NCBI GenBank assembly: GCA_030539495.1 | Contig: JAUNRX010000021.1 | Span: forward strand, 1 to 36,493 | Length of the DNA: 36,493 nucleotides | DNA from: a bacterium | Lineage (GTDB): Bacteria > Bacillota > Clostridia > Lachnospirales > Lachnospiraceae | Reading direction: 5' to 3' | Shown: piece after piece, positions 6,821-15,571 of the stretch | How positions within the stretch are numbered: position 1 is the first letter of the stretch | Layout of the letters: the number at the start of each line of letters is the position of its first letter | Notes under the pieces: model-generated | Told to the model about the DNA's origin: nothing | What the model saw: only the letters and a program-made list of their open reading frames with translations | The model's database searches: none | Position numbers and translations under genes: made by a program

Positions 6821-6826
6821 AATTAT

Positions 6827-6871
6827 CCCTCGTTTACTATATTGTAATGCAATCAGTATACTAAACGAGGG
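6827..6871 (-). promoter_or_regulatory. Inverted repeat sequestering the GNAT ribosome-binding site
   Basis: CCCTCGTTTA at 6827-6836 and TAAACGAGGG at 6862-6871 are perfect complements, and pairing continues inward for four more bases after one mismatch. In RNA from the minus strand, the GAGGG ribosome-binding site of the GNAT gene sits in the 3' arm, seven bases before ATG. It could act as a translational switch, a DNA operator, or a T-poor terminator of the gene at 6897-7100. Confidence 0.5.
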
Positions 6872-6896
6872 ACATTATTTCTAGAGGGTATTGGAA

Positions 6897-7100
6897 TTAT
6901 TCTAATTTTCGGTCCATCCAGACAAGACTGACCGAGGTTAGCACCGATAAAATGCAAAATAGGACTAAAAGTTTATTGCTTATACTACAGTTTACAAAGT
7001 TCATCGTTGGATTTAATTGATCCAGATACCAGAAGATTAGAAACATGCAAGATAACACGATTGTTAAATGAGGAATTACTCGAATTATTTTTCTTATCAT
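6897..7100 (-). CDS. Small two-span membrane protein
   Basis: A 67-residue hydrophobic protein of unknown function. Residues about 9-27 and 43-61 are membrane spans, separated by a short loop with one cysteine (VNCSISN); both ends are basic. AAGGAG lies at good spacing before ATG 7100. It lies between the glycosidase gene and the GNAT gene, all in the same direction. Confidence 0.6.
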   Translation of the reverse strand: MIRKIIRVIPHLTIVLSCMFLIFWYLDQLNPTMNFVNCSISNKLLVLFCILSVLTSVSLVWMDRKLE

Positions 7101-7148
7101 TGAAAAGACTCCTTTTTCGCTTAAATTTAGTACATAATTAGCAAAACA

Positions 7149-8264
7149 TTACGAAGCAACATAGACGATATCGCTGACTTCTCTGCCACCACTGGACGGC
7201 TGGTTAATATAGGAGCCATTATAGATCATTGCAGAGCTGTTGCCTCCATCTAGATTATAGGCTGTCTTACAGCCTTCTAATGACATAAACTGCGCTAATT
7301 CGGTTAAGGAACATCCTCTGGAGTAGCCTTCCTTTCGACCATCCACGACAACCATTACATAATGTCCTGCCTCAACATAGCCAATTGCAGTTCTAGGGTT
7401 ATTACTGTTTAAATAAGAGGTTGTTTGAAAAGAGCTTGCTACTGCGCCGTTTCCATCCAATAAGGAAGGGCCAAAGTTCCAAGCCTGCCATGCGCCTGAT
7501 GCAATTACCGCATCTCCATCAAATTCATTTCCTGCGTAAGTCTTCATTGTACCGTCCTGGAATAATACACAGATATCCGCATCATTTACGTTGGAACGGT
7601 ATAGGACGCCATTTCGGATGACAACGCCTTCTTCACTATTTCCGTAAAAATCACCGTTAATTGCAAGCAATGCATTATTTTCCTGTGCCATCGTCTCTAC
7701 CGTAGTCTTAATGTTCTTACCATACGTATTCTCTGCAAATGCAGACTTAATAGAGGATACATTGGTAACATAAATATCTGCTACATAATAGGTAATCTTG
7801 TCAGATCCACTTCCCACTTCTTTCTTCGTAATCGTTAGATTCGTCGTATCGGAGGTAATCGATTGAAGCTTTGTGGCTGTAATATCAGAAGTCGAAAGGG
7901 TCCCTGTTGCTTCTGAATCCGAAGCTATTTCACTTGTTCCCGTATTTCCCATGCCCTTCTTTCCACCTTTCATGGAATGACTGGTCTTATTAGAGGAGGC
8001 ACTAGAGCTGCCCTCGGATGTTGTGGCTCCACTTGGTGTGGGTGAGGTAGTTTCGGTAGGCAGGGAAAACGTTGCAGAATCCTTTTCGTTGCTGACTACC
8101 GTTGTTCCTTCCAGAGAATAGGTTTGAGGTTTTAAATAGTCAAAATATAGGAATATTCCCATACTCGCAGCTAACATGCCCACGTCAATTAGACACATTT
8201 TTATTATATTCATACGTTTTCGCTTGGGCATTTTCTCTTGATCATGGTCAATTTCTTTCTTCAT
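7149..8264 (-). CDS. Membrane-anchored phosphodiester glycosidase (NAGPA domain)
   Basis: A 371-residue protein with an N-terminal signal anchor (about residues 20-40), a Ser/Thr-rich linker (about 70-130) and a C-terminal NAGPA/DUF2233 domain outside the cell. The domain is marked by AINGDFYG, DGRKEGYSRGCSLTELAQFM and the diagnostic NLDGGNSSAMIYNG. Family members cleave sugar-1-phosphodiesters or act on exopolysaccharides. ATG 8264 is chosen because AGGAGG lies 8 bases upstream; a GTG one codon earlier is also possible. It directly follows the GT2-GtrA gene (3 bp between stop and ATG), so a joint role in cell-surface glycan work is inferred. Confidence 0.85.
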   Translation of the reverse strand: MKKEIDHDQEKMPKRKRMNIIKMCLIDVGMLAASMGIFLYFDYLKPQTYSLEGTTVVSNEKDSATFSLPTETTSPTPSGATTSEGSSSASSNKTSHSMKGGKKGMGNTGTSEIASDSEATGTLSTSDITATKLQSITSDTTNLTITKKEVGSGSDKITYYVADIYVTNVSSIKSAFAENTYGKNIKTTVETMAQENNALLAINGDFYGNSEEGVVIRNGVLYRSNVNDADICVLFQDGTMKTYAGNEFDGDAVIASGAWQAWNFGPSLLDGNGAVASSFQTTSYLNSNNPRTAIGYVEAGHYVMVVVDGRKEGYSRGCSLTELAQFMSLEGCKTAYNLDGGNSSAMIYNGSYINQPSSGGREVSDIVYVAS

Positions 8265-8267
8265 CAC

Positions 8268-9326
8268 TTACGCCTCCTTTTGTTTCTTTTCTATTTCCTT
8301 GTCTTTTCGGAAAACATAGGTCTTTTGTACAAATAAGCTGATTACAAATAGCAACAGCTCCACGAGGATCTTAGCTGCATATTGATTTGCTCCGAATTGT
8401 CCTACGAAAAGAGATAGAAGTCCTGTATTCACAAGTAATAAGGCTGCTGCTAATAAGGCATATTTTAACGCTGATGCAACGATTCCTTCCTTACTTTGAA
8501 ATACGAGTTTCTTATTGATGGTATAATTCACGCTGGCACTGACGATCCTTGCAATTACATTGCTAAGCACCAAGTGATCGGTAATGGTTAGGAGCAAGGC
8601 ATACATGCCATAGTCAATGAAAAATGCCAGCAATGAAGAACAGGAAAACTTTAAGACTTCTTTGTAAATTAAGAGAGAGTCCTTTACTGCCCGAAAATGA
8701 GATGATGCATTATGTTCTTCATATATAGTCATAATAGGCACCTCCTTAATGGTCATCTGGTTTCTAATCGCCTTAAATAGCATTGTCATCTCGTATTCAT
8801 AACGGCTGCCTTCTATATCATAAAACACTGGAATCATGTCGTACGGGATGCCTCGAAGCCCTGTCTGTGTATCCGAAATCCGTTTGCCTGCTACGATCTG
8901 GAAAATTGTTTTGGTGAACTGGTTTCCTAACTTTGAGCGAAATGGTACTTTCCCCTCGAATTTACGACAGCCAAGGATCAAGGTTTCCGGATTTTCCATT
9001 AGTTCTTTCGATACTCGAAGAATATCGTTTACTGTATGCTGGCCATCAGCATCTGCCGTTACCGTACCGTAAGAGCTGTCAAAATGCAGATAGACATATA
9101 AAAGTGCGGTCTTTAGTGCTTCTCCTTTTCCCTGATTGGCTGGATGGGTTAATATGGTCACCTCATGTTCTATTTCTTGAAAATAAGGGATTGTCTCTTT
9201 TGTACTGCCGTCATTTACTACGATGATCGGCTGGTCCGTCTCTGCCTTTAGCTGCTTGATAAGACGAACCAGTTGTTTGGTTGGATTATACGCTGGGATA
9301 ACGATTACTGGGTTCGTTTGTTGCAT
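8268..9326 (-). CDS. Glycosyltransferase family 2 fused to GtrA-like membrane domain
   Basis: A 352-residue fusion. Residues 1-215 are a DPM1/DPG-synthase-like GT2 domain: VIVIPAYNPT, IIVVNDGS, the GKGEAL segment and the divalent metal motif TADADGQH, then GCRKFEG. Residues about 225-340 are a GtrA-like domain with four membrane spans. Together such fusions make and flip polyprenyl-phosphate sugars for surface glycan modification. The start ATG 9326 has AGGAGG eight bases upstream, but this site is buried in a long hairpin (9332-9398), so translation could be controlled. It is followed at once by the NAGPA-domain gene. Confidence 0.9.
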   Translation of the reverse strand: MQQTNPVIVIPAYNPTKQLVRLIKQLKAETDQPIIVVNDGSTKETIPYFQEIEHEVTILTHPANQGKGEALKTALLYVYLHFDSSYGTVTADADGQHTVNDILRVSKELMENPETLILGCRKFEGKVPFRSKLGNQFTKTIFQIVAGKRISDTQTGLRGIPYDMIPVFYDIEGSRYEYEMTMLFKAIRNQMTIKEVPIMTIYEEHNASSHFRAVKDSLLIYKEVLKFSCSSLLAFFIDYGMYALLLTITDHLVLSNVIARIVSASVNYTINKKLVFQSKEGIVASALKYALLAAALLLVNTGLLSLFVGQFGANQYAAKILVELLLFVISLFVQKTYVFRKDKEIEKKQKEA

Positions 9327-9331
9327 ACAAA

Positions 9332-9398
9332 AAGCCTCCTGGTTATCTGATTTAGAAGAGGTACTTCCTTCTTATCAATCAGAATAGCCAAGAGGCTT
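9332..9398 (-). promoter_or_regulatory. Long hairpin carrying the GT2-GtrA ribosome-binding site
   Basis: On the minus strand AAGCCTCTTGG...GAAG pairs over about 27 bases with CTTCT...CCAGGAGGCTT, followed by five Ts. It looks like an intrinsic terminator for the BI-1 gene, yet its 3' arm supplies the AGGAGG of the next gene and its T tract ends three bases before ATG. It may be an attenuator or translational switch between the two genes. No strong promoter lies in the 36 bp between the BI-1 stop and the hairpin. Confidence 0.6.
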
Positions 9399-9434
9399 GA
9401 ACATTGGATGAAAAAAATCGTAAAATTCTGTGAA

Positions 9435-10160
9435 TTAGTTGTCTCCGAATAACTCAAGTAAACGTAAAAAGATATTGATAAAATCAAGATAAAGGGTAAG
9501 GGCAGCGCCAATAGCCAAAGAATTGCTGGAAGACTTGTCACTTGTTCTATAAGCTGACTCTTTTATCATCTGTGCATCATATACCGTAATACCGATAAAT
9601 AAGGCAAGACCTACTACACAGAGTCCTAAATCAAGCCCTGAGCTCTTGATGAAGAATATATTAAGCACCGTTAACAAGATAACGCCAACAAGTCCCATTA
9701 ATCCGATCATTCCAATAGCAGATAAGTCACGTTTTGTAAATGCTCCATAAACCGCAAGGGAAGCAAACATGCCTGCCGTAATAAAGAAGAGGATTAAAAT
9801 GCTGGATAAGTTATATGTGTAGAAAATACTTGCGAGAGTAACGCCATTTACAATGGAGTAGATTAGAAGCATAATGGCTGCAAGTATGGTATGTTTCTTA
9901 ACTGCTGCACATGAACATATAAAGACCACTGCCAGTTCTACCACGCAAAATACCCACCAGGTACCACTTTTCGCAATTGTTTCAAAATAGCCACTACTGT
10001 AACTAAGCCAAGCACTTATGCCAGAGATCATAGTGACTAGTGTCATTAATAAGTAGGATTTTATTACGGTCTGGCGCACAAGTGTGTTATTTCTTGTCTT
10101 TATGTCTTGTGAGCCGATTTCATTGTACGTTATATCATTTGGATTGTTAAATTCGTTCAT
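9435..10160 (-). CDS. Bax inhibitor-1/YccA family membrane protein
   Basis: A 241-residue integral membrane protein with seven hydrophobic spans and the family ending: VYDAQMIKESA (about 195-205), then ALTLYLDFINIFLRLLELFGDN. The N-terminal 30 residues are soluble. BI-1 proteins form pH-sensitive cation/Ca2+ leak channels; the YetJ type in Bacillus is the best-known bacterial example. ATG 10160 was chosen because GGAGGAATTCCT precedes it. Its promoter at 10194-10222 (TTGAAT-17-TATAGT) lies immediately upstream, supporting this shorter start. Confidence 0.88.
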   Translation of the reverse strand: MNEFNNPNDITYNEIGSQDIKTRNNTLVRQTVIKSYLLMTLVTMISGISAWLSYSSGYFETIAKSGTWWVFCVVELAVVFICSCAAVKKHTILAAIMLLIYSIVNGVTLASIFYTYNLSSILILFFITAGMFASLAVYGAFTKRDLSAIGMIGLMGLVGVILLTVLNIFFIKSSGLDLGLCVVGLALFIGITVYDAQMIKESAYRTSDKSSSNSLAIGAALTLYLDFINIFLRLLELFGDN

Positions 10161-10193
10161 AGGAATTCCTCCTGTTCCAATTAGACTATACTC

Positions 10194-10222
10194 ACTATAC
10201 AAGAAGACTGTGCACAATTCAA
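10194..10222 (-). promoter_or_regulatory. SigA-type promoter of the BI-1 gene
   Basis: On the minus strand TTGAAT (10217-10222) and TATAGT (10194-10199) are separated by exactly 17 bp, about 34 bp upstream of the BI-1 start codon. Confidence 0.7.
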
Positions 10223-10325
10223 GAATGTTCTCTATTTTTAAGAAGTTTTTAATTTTCAATTGTAACTAATTGTTATAAAAAGTATGATATTTTTATTAAA
10301 TGCAATAAAATTACACAAAAATAGA

Positions 10326-10354
10326 TTGTTATTTTTTTAGCAATATACTATACT
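10326..10354 (+). promoter_or_regulatory. Promoter of the Fe-alcohol dehydrogenase
   Basis: TTGTTA (10326-10331) and TATACT (10349-10354) are separated by 17 bp and followed by an A/T-rich leader of about 60 bases to the ATG at 10425. No other feature was seen in 10223-10424. Confidence 0.72.
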
Positions 10355-10424
10355 ACGGGTAAGAAATTGCAAATACTGCTATTTTCTGATTTTATATTTT
10401 TTCATAACGAAAGGAGAATTACAT

Positions 10425-11606
10425 ATGTCAAGATTTACATTACCTAGAGATGTTTATTATGGAAAAGATTCTTTGGAAGTTTTAAAAACCATTAAAGGTA
10501 AAAAAGCCATCGTTGTAGTTGGTGGAGGAAGCATGAAACGTTTCGGTTTCCTAGATAAAGTTACTAGCTATTTAAAAGAAGCTGGTATCGAAGTTTCCTT
10601 ATTTGAAAATGTTGAACCAGATCCATCGGTTGAAACTGTTATGCGTGGTGCTAAAGCTATGCAGGAATTTGAACCAGATCTTATCGTTGCTATGGGCGGT
10701 GGTTCACCAATCGATGCTGCTAAAGCAATGTGGACATTCTACGAATATCCTGAAACTTCATTTGAGGATTTGATCACTCCTTTTAGTTTCCCTGAATTAA
10801 GACAAAAAGCTAAATTCATTGCTATTCCTTCTACTTCAGGTACAGCTACAGAAGTTACTGCTTTCGCCGTTATCACTGATTACGAAAAAGGCATCAAATA
10901 TCCTTTAGCTGACTTCAATATCACTCCTGATATTGCAATCGTTGATCCTACTCTTGCTGAAACAATGCCAGCAAAATTAACTGCACATACTGGTATGGAT
11001 GCTTTAACACATGCAATCGAAGCATACGTATCCACTTTACATAGTCCATTTACGGACCCATTAGCTTTACAAGCAATCGAAATGGTTCTTGATTACTTAC
11101 CAGGCTCTTACAGCGGTAACATGGAAGCAAGAGACCAGATGCATTTAGCACAATGTCTTGCAGGTATGGCATTTAGTAATGCTTTACTTGGTATTGTTCA
11201 CTCATTAGCTCATAAGACTGGTGCTGCATTCTCTACAGGACATATTCCTCATGGATGTGCAAATGCTATCTATCTTCCATACGTAATCAAATTCAATGCC
11301 AAAGACAAAGAAGCAAAATCTCGTTATGCTGAAATTGCAAGAAGAATGGGTCTTGACGGCACAAGCGAAGATGCTTTAATCAATTCTTTATGCAGAAAGA
11401 TTGATAGTTTCAATCAACATATGAATATTCCTAAGACTTTACAAGAATTCGGTATCAACGAAGACGAATTCAAAGAAAAAGTAGCTACAATCGCTGCTAA
11501 TGCTGTTGCTGATGCATGTACTGGTTCAAACCCAAGACAACTCACTCCAGCTGAAATGGAAAGATTGTTAACAGCAATCTACTACGGTAAAGAAATCGAT
11601 TTCTAG
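10425..11606 (+). CDS. Iron-containing alcohol dehydrogenase
   Basis: A 393-residue group III (Fe-dependent) alcohol dehydrogenase, full length for the family. The dinucleotide-binding part shows VVVGGGSMKR and MGGGSPIDAAKAMW; IPSTSGTATEVTAFAVI is the usual substrate loop. Metal ligands inferred by comparison with FucO are D192 and H196 (GMDALTHAIEAY), H259 (GIVHSLAH) and H276 (HIPHGCANA). It probably reduces acetaldehyde or butyraldehyde to alcohol in fermentation with NAD(P)H. The codons are strikingly uniform (GAA, AAA, GGT, TTA), suggesting high expression, with a near-consensus promoter and an AAAGGAG ribosome-binding site. It stands alone among minus-strand genes. Confidence 0.95.
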   Translation: MSRFTLPRDVYYGKDSLEVLKTIKGKKAIVVVGGGSMKRFGFLDKVTSYLKEAGIEVSLFENVEPDPSVETVMRGAKAMQEFEPDLIVAMGGGSPIDAAKAMWTFYEYPETSFEDLITPFSFPELRQKAKFIAIPSTSGTATEVTAFAVITDYEKGIKYPLADFNITPDIAIVDPTLAETMPAKLTAHTGMDALTHAIEAYVSTLHSPFTDPLALQAIEMVLDYLPGSYSGNMEARDQMHLAQCLAGMAFSNALLGIVHSLAHKTGAAFSTGHIPHGCANAIYLPYVIKFNAKDKEAKSRYAEIARRMGLDGTSEDALINSLCRKIDSFNQHMNIPKTLQEFGINEDEFKEKVATIAANAVADACTGSNPRQLTPAEMERLLTAIYYGKEIDF

Positions 11607-11682
11607 GAGCTGTCACATCGCTATGTAAGGTATTCGGTAGAATTCCTTACCAAAAGATTAGCTTCCTTAGAATATAAACACA

Positions 11683-11731
11683 AAAAAGAGTTGCTTAACT
11701 AACATGTAGTAATAGTTAAGCAACTCTTTTT
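11683..11731. terminator. Bidirectional terminator
   Basis: AGAGTTGCTTAACT pairs perfectly with AGTTAAGCAACTCT, with A and T tracts on both sides. It ends the alcohol dehydrogenase gene (+) and also the convergent gene at 11741-12457 (-). Confidence 0.92.
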
Positions 11732-11740
11732 ACGTTATAT

Positions 11741-12457
11741 TTATAATGCTTTGCGTTTTCTGGAATTGATGGCTTGGATCTTGTCTAAATTCTTTAGACG
11801 GGTGAACCTTCTCGTCTCTACCGTCTTATAGCCATCAGGCTTTAATGCTAAGGCTAGAAATAAGATGCTTGCTACATAGCAGATAAACTGTACTAATGCG
11901 CTAATATAGTAAATCACATGCTCTTCATAAAATTTAGACTGATAGATGAAGGACGGTTGAACATAAACGTATGGACCGACCTTACAGATGGTCATAATGA
12001 TGCTTGCCACAATCAATAAAACACAAGCAATTTCCAAAGGATATTTCGTCTTGAGCTTACGTTTATTGATAGTCAGGATAAATAAGACAAGGAGTAAAAC
12101 CGAGGAACCAACCTTAAACCATTGGCGAACGATAAACAAGGCATCGCTTTGTATAATGGAATAAATCTCATAAAGCACATAGCTAATTGGCGTTAAAGCG
12201 ATTGGCAACACCAGATATTCAATCTTCTGCTTCGCATAAACAATGGTAAACAAAAACAAGGTGATTGGCACCGTAATGCTTAAAAAGTTAAAAAAGATAA
12301 TAAATGCGTTATCTCCAATCACTGGCGTTGTATAGCCTAGTCCGACTTTTCCGTCAATCCCCTCTAAGTAAATGATACAGGTCAAAAACATAGCGAAACT
12401 AAATGAACAAGTCATAATATGTAAACTGGACTCTTTTGGTATCTTTAAATTGTTCAA
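11741..12457 (-). CDS. Multi-span membrane protein of unknown function
   Basis: A 238-residue protein with about seven membrane spans and a basic C-terminal tail (RRFTRLKNLDKIQAINSRKRKAL). I do not recognise a family. The start is taken as TTG 12457, with GGGGAG ten bases upstream; the longer reading starting near 12544 overlaps the end of the MATE gene and lacks a ribosome-binding site, while the next ATG (residue 15) is less well placed. It lies 86 bp after the MATE gene and may be the last gene of the NudC-MATE unit. Confidence 0.7.
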   Translation of the reverse strand: MNNLKIPKESSLHIMTCSFSFAMFLTCIIYLEGIDGKVGLGYTTPVIGDNAFIIFFNFLSITVPITLFLFTIVYAKQKIEYLVLPIALTPISYVLYEIYSIIQSDALFIVRQWFKVGSSVLLLVLFILTINKRKLKTKYPLEIACVLLIVASIIMTICKVGPYVYVQPSFIYQSKFYEEHVIYYISALVQFICYVASILFLALALKPDGYKTVETRRFTRLKNLDKIQAINSRKRKAL

Positions 12458-12543
12458 ATTATCACATTCTCCCCTCTTATAGTGGTTTATTTGAATATTT
12501 TTACCAATTATTATTATACAATAGAGCAGTTTTATATACAACA

Positions 12544-13890
12544 TTATTTTCCATATTGTAGTAATTTCTCACTTTTCATAACAGGATTACTAAGATATTT
12601 CACGATTAATGGTATTACCATCAGAATCCATACGATTGGTTCCGCTAAAATAATGCCCATATACTTGATTTTAGGTGCTAAAAGAAAGGCAATCAATACC
12701 TTTCCAATCAGTTCAATAAGACTGGAGTAGATCGGTGTCGTGTGGTCTCCAATGCCCTGCATTGTATTACGAATAATTGTAATTAAGGCAGGGACAAAAT
12801 AAAATAAAGTATCAATTCGTAAGTACAGGGTTGCTGTTTGAATAATCTCTTGATTTTCGGTAGCTGTTACCAGCCTTACAAGCTGAGGCGCTATGGTGTA
12901 GCTGGCAATCATGGCACCAAGGGACCAGATCCAGGTATAGATGGTTACCGTGCGAACGCCCTCTTTTATACGTTTAATCTCACCTGCACCATAGTTTTGA
13001 GATGCATAAGTTGCCATAGTCGTACCAAATACGCTAAAGGACAGCATAAAGATTTCGGTAATCTTTCTTGCCGCACCATGTGCCACGATCGTCTCATCAC
13101 TAAACGTATTGATAGCCCCTTGTAGCGCCAAAGTTCCAAGATATACGATTGACAGCATAAATCCCATGGAAATTCCGGTGCTATACAGCTTTTCTACCAA
13201 GTTAAGGTCCATTCGGAAATCTTCTCGTTTTAAATGGAGCATGGGATATTTACGCCATATATACACGATACATAAGATAACCGAAACTGCCTGGCAGATA
13301 ATTGTTGCCTGCGCGGCGCCTTTGACGCCCATATTTAAATTTATAATAAAGAAATAATCTAAGAAGATATTTAAAATAGTAGAGATAATCAAGAAGAACA
13401 ATGGTGCCATGGTATCCCCTATGGCTCTTAAAATACCTGCAAGTACGTTATAAGCCATTGTAATGACCATCCCCAGTAAAATGATGCGGATATAGTCGTA
13501 CGCCTCTCCCATTACCGTATCAGGTGTATTTAGCACATGAAGCAGCGGACGAAGGAAGGTCACACTAAGAATGGTTAGTATAAGCGCTGTAATTACACCT
13601 AATAGAATTGCGCCTGCAGTACTTCTTCTTAATTCCTTTTCATCATTTGCCCCAAAATAGCGGGCAACTAAGATAGCAAAGCCGCTGGCAAGTCCAAGCA
13701 GGAAGCCGACAATCAAGCTGGAAACGGAATTGGTCGCATAAATTGCGGCCAGTGAATTATCTCCTAGCGTCTGTCCAACAATCCTTGAATCGACTAAACT
13801 ATAAAATAACTGACAGATATTTGCCAGAAATACGGGTAACGCAAACTCAAGCAGTAATTTCTTAGGTTTTCCTTTTGTAAGATCTTTCAT
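12544..13890 (-). CDS. MATE family efflux transporter
   Basis: A 448-residue second MATE transporter with about 12 spans, not closely similar to the one at 1768-3108. Hallmarks are KKLLLEFALPVFLANICQLF at the N-terminus, SLVDSRIVGQTLGDNSLAAI and the second-half GAARKITEIFMLSFS. It belongs to the DinF/clostridial branch by general appearance. The ATG has AGGAG about 10 bases upstream. It begins 12 bases after nudC stops, so both are probably cotranscribed. The exported substrate is unknown. Confidence 0.92.
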   Translation of the reverse strand: MKDLTKGKPKKLLLEFALPVFLANICQLFYSLVDSRIVGQTLGDNSLAAIYATNSVSSLIVGFLLGLASGFAILVARYFGANDEKELRRSTAGAILLGVITALILTILSVTFLRPLLHVLNTPDTVMGEAYDYIRIILLGMVITMAYNVLAGILRAIGDTMAPLFFLIISTILNIFLDYFFIINLNMGVKGAAQATIICQAVSVILCIVYIWRKYPMLHLKREDFRMDLNLVEKLYSTGISMGFMLSIVYLGTLALQGAINTFSDETIVAHGAARKITEIFMLSFSVFGTTMATYASQNYGAGEIKRIKEGVRTVTIYTWIWSLGAMIASYTIAPQLVRLVTATENQEIIQTATLYLRIDTLFYFVPALITIIRNTMQGIGDHTTPIYSSLIELIGKVLIAFLLAPKIKYMGIILAEPIVWILMVIPLIVKYLSNPVMKSEKLLQYGK

Positions 13891-13902
13891 TATGTGTATC
13901 TC

Positions 13903-14745
13903 CTAATTAAATTCTTCTGGATGTTTTCTAAAATACTCAATCATTTCGTTGGTCAGACTGATGGTTGACGTTGTTTCCGGAAGGTCTTCACGGGTAAACC
14001 AAGTCGCTTCCTTTAACTCTTCTTCCTGCAGTGTAATGGTAGGATCGCCGTCCACTTCCACAAAGTATCCCATTAACATGGCATTGGAACATGCCCAAGG
14101 TTGACTCTTATAATATCTCATATTTTTCACGGCAAGCCCGACTTCTTCCATTACCTCACGGAATACCGTCTGCTCCACGCTTTCTCCCACCTCAGAATAT
14201 CCGGCAACTAAGGCGTATTTTTTATAAGGACCGTATGCATATTTGGTCAAAAGAAGCTGATTCTTGTTTGTGATTGCCACAATGACAGAGGGGCTGATGG
14301 TTGGATATACTGTCTTATTACAAGTAGTACAGATTACGGCACGTTCCTTCGTACTCTTTATGGTAGGACGTCCACATTGGCCGCAAAATGTATGGCCTTT
14401 ATAAAACTGTCCGATCTGATTACCTACGGTTGCTGCCAAAAGCTGATGCATTGGCCCAAATTCTCGATATACATTCCAATTTATGTACTGATATCCTTGC
14501 TCCTCCTCTAAAATGCTGTCATCATATAAAAAATAACGTGTTTCGTCTACTTTAAACAGATAAGAATACTTGCTTGGATCAGCGCAGATTTCCTTAAGTT
14601 CTTGATAAGTAGGAAACTTAATCTGATTATTTGTTCCATCCATATAAACATCATTTCCACGGATTGCAATAACATAATCGATTTCTCTGACATCGTGGAT
14701 TTCAAATTCATTATAAAATGCGTGTGGTGCAATATCTTGTATCAT
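13903..14745 (-). CDS. nudC: NADH pyrophosphatase (NudC-type Nudix hydrolase)
   Basis: A 280-residue enzyme expected to hydrolyse NADH/NAD+ to NMN(H) and AMP, and possibly remove NAD caps from RNA. The order is complete: an N-terminal divergent domain, a zinc ribbon with C-x2-C pairs (FCGQCGRPT and CTTCNKTVYP, about residues 119-142), the Nudix box GYSEVGESVEQTVFREVMEE followed by VG (about 181-202), and the NudC-specific SQPWACSNAMLMGY. Length fits the family. The ribosome-binding site is weak (AGAGACGAA). No strong promoter was found in the 97-bp gap to the ABC operon. Confidence 0.92.
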   Translation of the reverse strand: MIQDIAPHAFYNEFEIHDVREIDYVIAIRGNDVYMDGTNNQIKFPTYQELKEICADPSKYSYLFKVDETRYFLYDDSILEEEQGYQYINWNVYREFGPMHQLLAATVGNQIGQFYKGHTFCGQCGRPTIKSTKERAVICTTCNKTVYPTISPSVIVAITNKNQLLLTKYAYGPYKKYALVAGYSEVGESVEQTVFREVMEEVGLAVKNMRYYKSQPWACSNAMLMGYFVEVDGDPTITLQEEELKEATWFTREDLPETTSTISLTNEMIEYFRKHPEEFN

Positions 14746-14842
14746 TTCGTCTCTTTTTGCAGCAGATTTGAGTTACTTCTACTACATTTCCTTTCTATTC
14801 ATTCTCCGAATATCGTACCATAACTGTCCTATAATATGCAAA

Positions 14843-15571
14843 TTAATAAAAGGAGTGTTTTGTAAATTGTCGATAAAAGAGGATAATCCATAGAATCGTA
14901 ATCACGACTCCGACTGCTAACCAAGCTCCCTGTCCCGTTGTTACATATTTTCCAATAAAGAAGGATGGTAAAATGACTGCCAGATACTGTACAGAGGAAG
15001 TAATGAAAAATGGTACAAAGATCCCTAGAAGCATAATACCGGAAAGTTTTCCTATTGCCATACCTTCTACCTTATTCGATGACATATTTACAATAAATAA
15101 GCAGATGATTATGCCTAGAAGCGCCGTATAGAACGAAATAATTGCTAGATTCCCGACTGTTAATGTGCTTATTTTAAAGAGTATGCAAAGGATAAATCCA
15201 ATTATTGTGGCAACTATGCTTGGTATAAGGAGTCTTGAGATCAGGTAGCCTTTTTTCCCTAATGGTGTAACCGATAGATAAGAGATAATTCGGTCATCCT
15301 TTTCATCAAGCATCACCATTGCGCTAATAAATCCAATCATTAGCGGTGTAACCATGGCAAGGAGTAAATCAGCTACTTTGTAATATGGGCTTAGAATAGC
15401 ATCCTTATGAAACTGTTTCGTTAAGAGGGTTTCTGCAAATGGAGCTCCAAAATGTATCAGTAGTCCGGCAAGCAATGGAGCAAATACTGCCGCAACCAGC
15501 ATATAATCCTGTGAAATCTGTCTCAGATAGGCCAAAAAGGAATTCCTAACTATAATAGCTGTCGTTTTCAT
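14843..15571 (-). CDS. ABC-2 type transporter permease, second subunit
   Basis: A 242-residue membrane protein with six spans, starting MKTTAIIVRNSFLAYLRQIS. ATG 15571 was chosen because AGGAGG lies upstream and because it overlaps the TGA of the previous permease in an ATGA arrangement; longer readings run into that gene. Features such as MLDEKDDRIISYLSVTPLGKK are typical of ABC-2 exporters in which the cytoplasmic loop after span 2 is conserved. It is the last gene of the TetR-ATPase-permease-permease operon and probably forms a heterodimer with the upstream permease. Confidence 0.88.
   Translation of the reverse strand: MKTTAIIVRNSFLAYLRQISQDYMLVAAVFAPLLAGLLIHFGAPFAETLLTKQFHKDAILSPYYKVADLLLAMVTPLMIGFISAMVMLDEKDDRIISYLSVTPLGKKGYLISRLLIPSIVATIIGFILCILFKISTLTVGNLAIISFYTALLGIIICLFIVNMSSNKVEGMAIGKLSGIMLLGIFVPFFITSSVQYLAVILPSFFIGKYVTTGQGAWLAVGVVITILWIILFYRQFTKHSFY

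Noticed and set aside
1768-13890. The two MATE genes as a recent tandem duplication
   Set aside because: The proteins are about equal in length but differ throughout in sequence and lie in different contexts, so they are separate family members.
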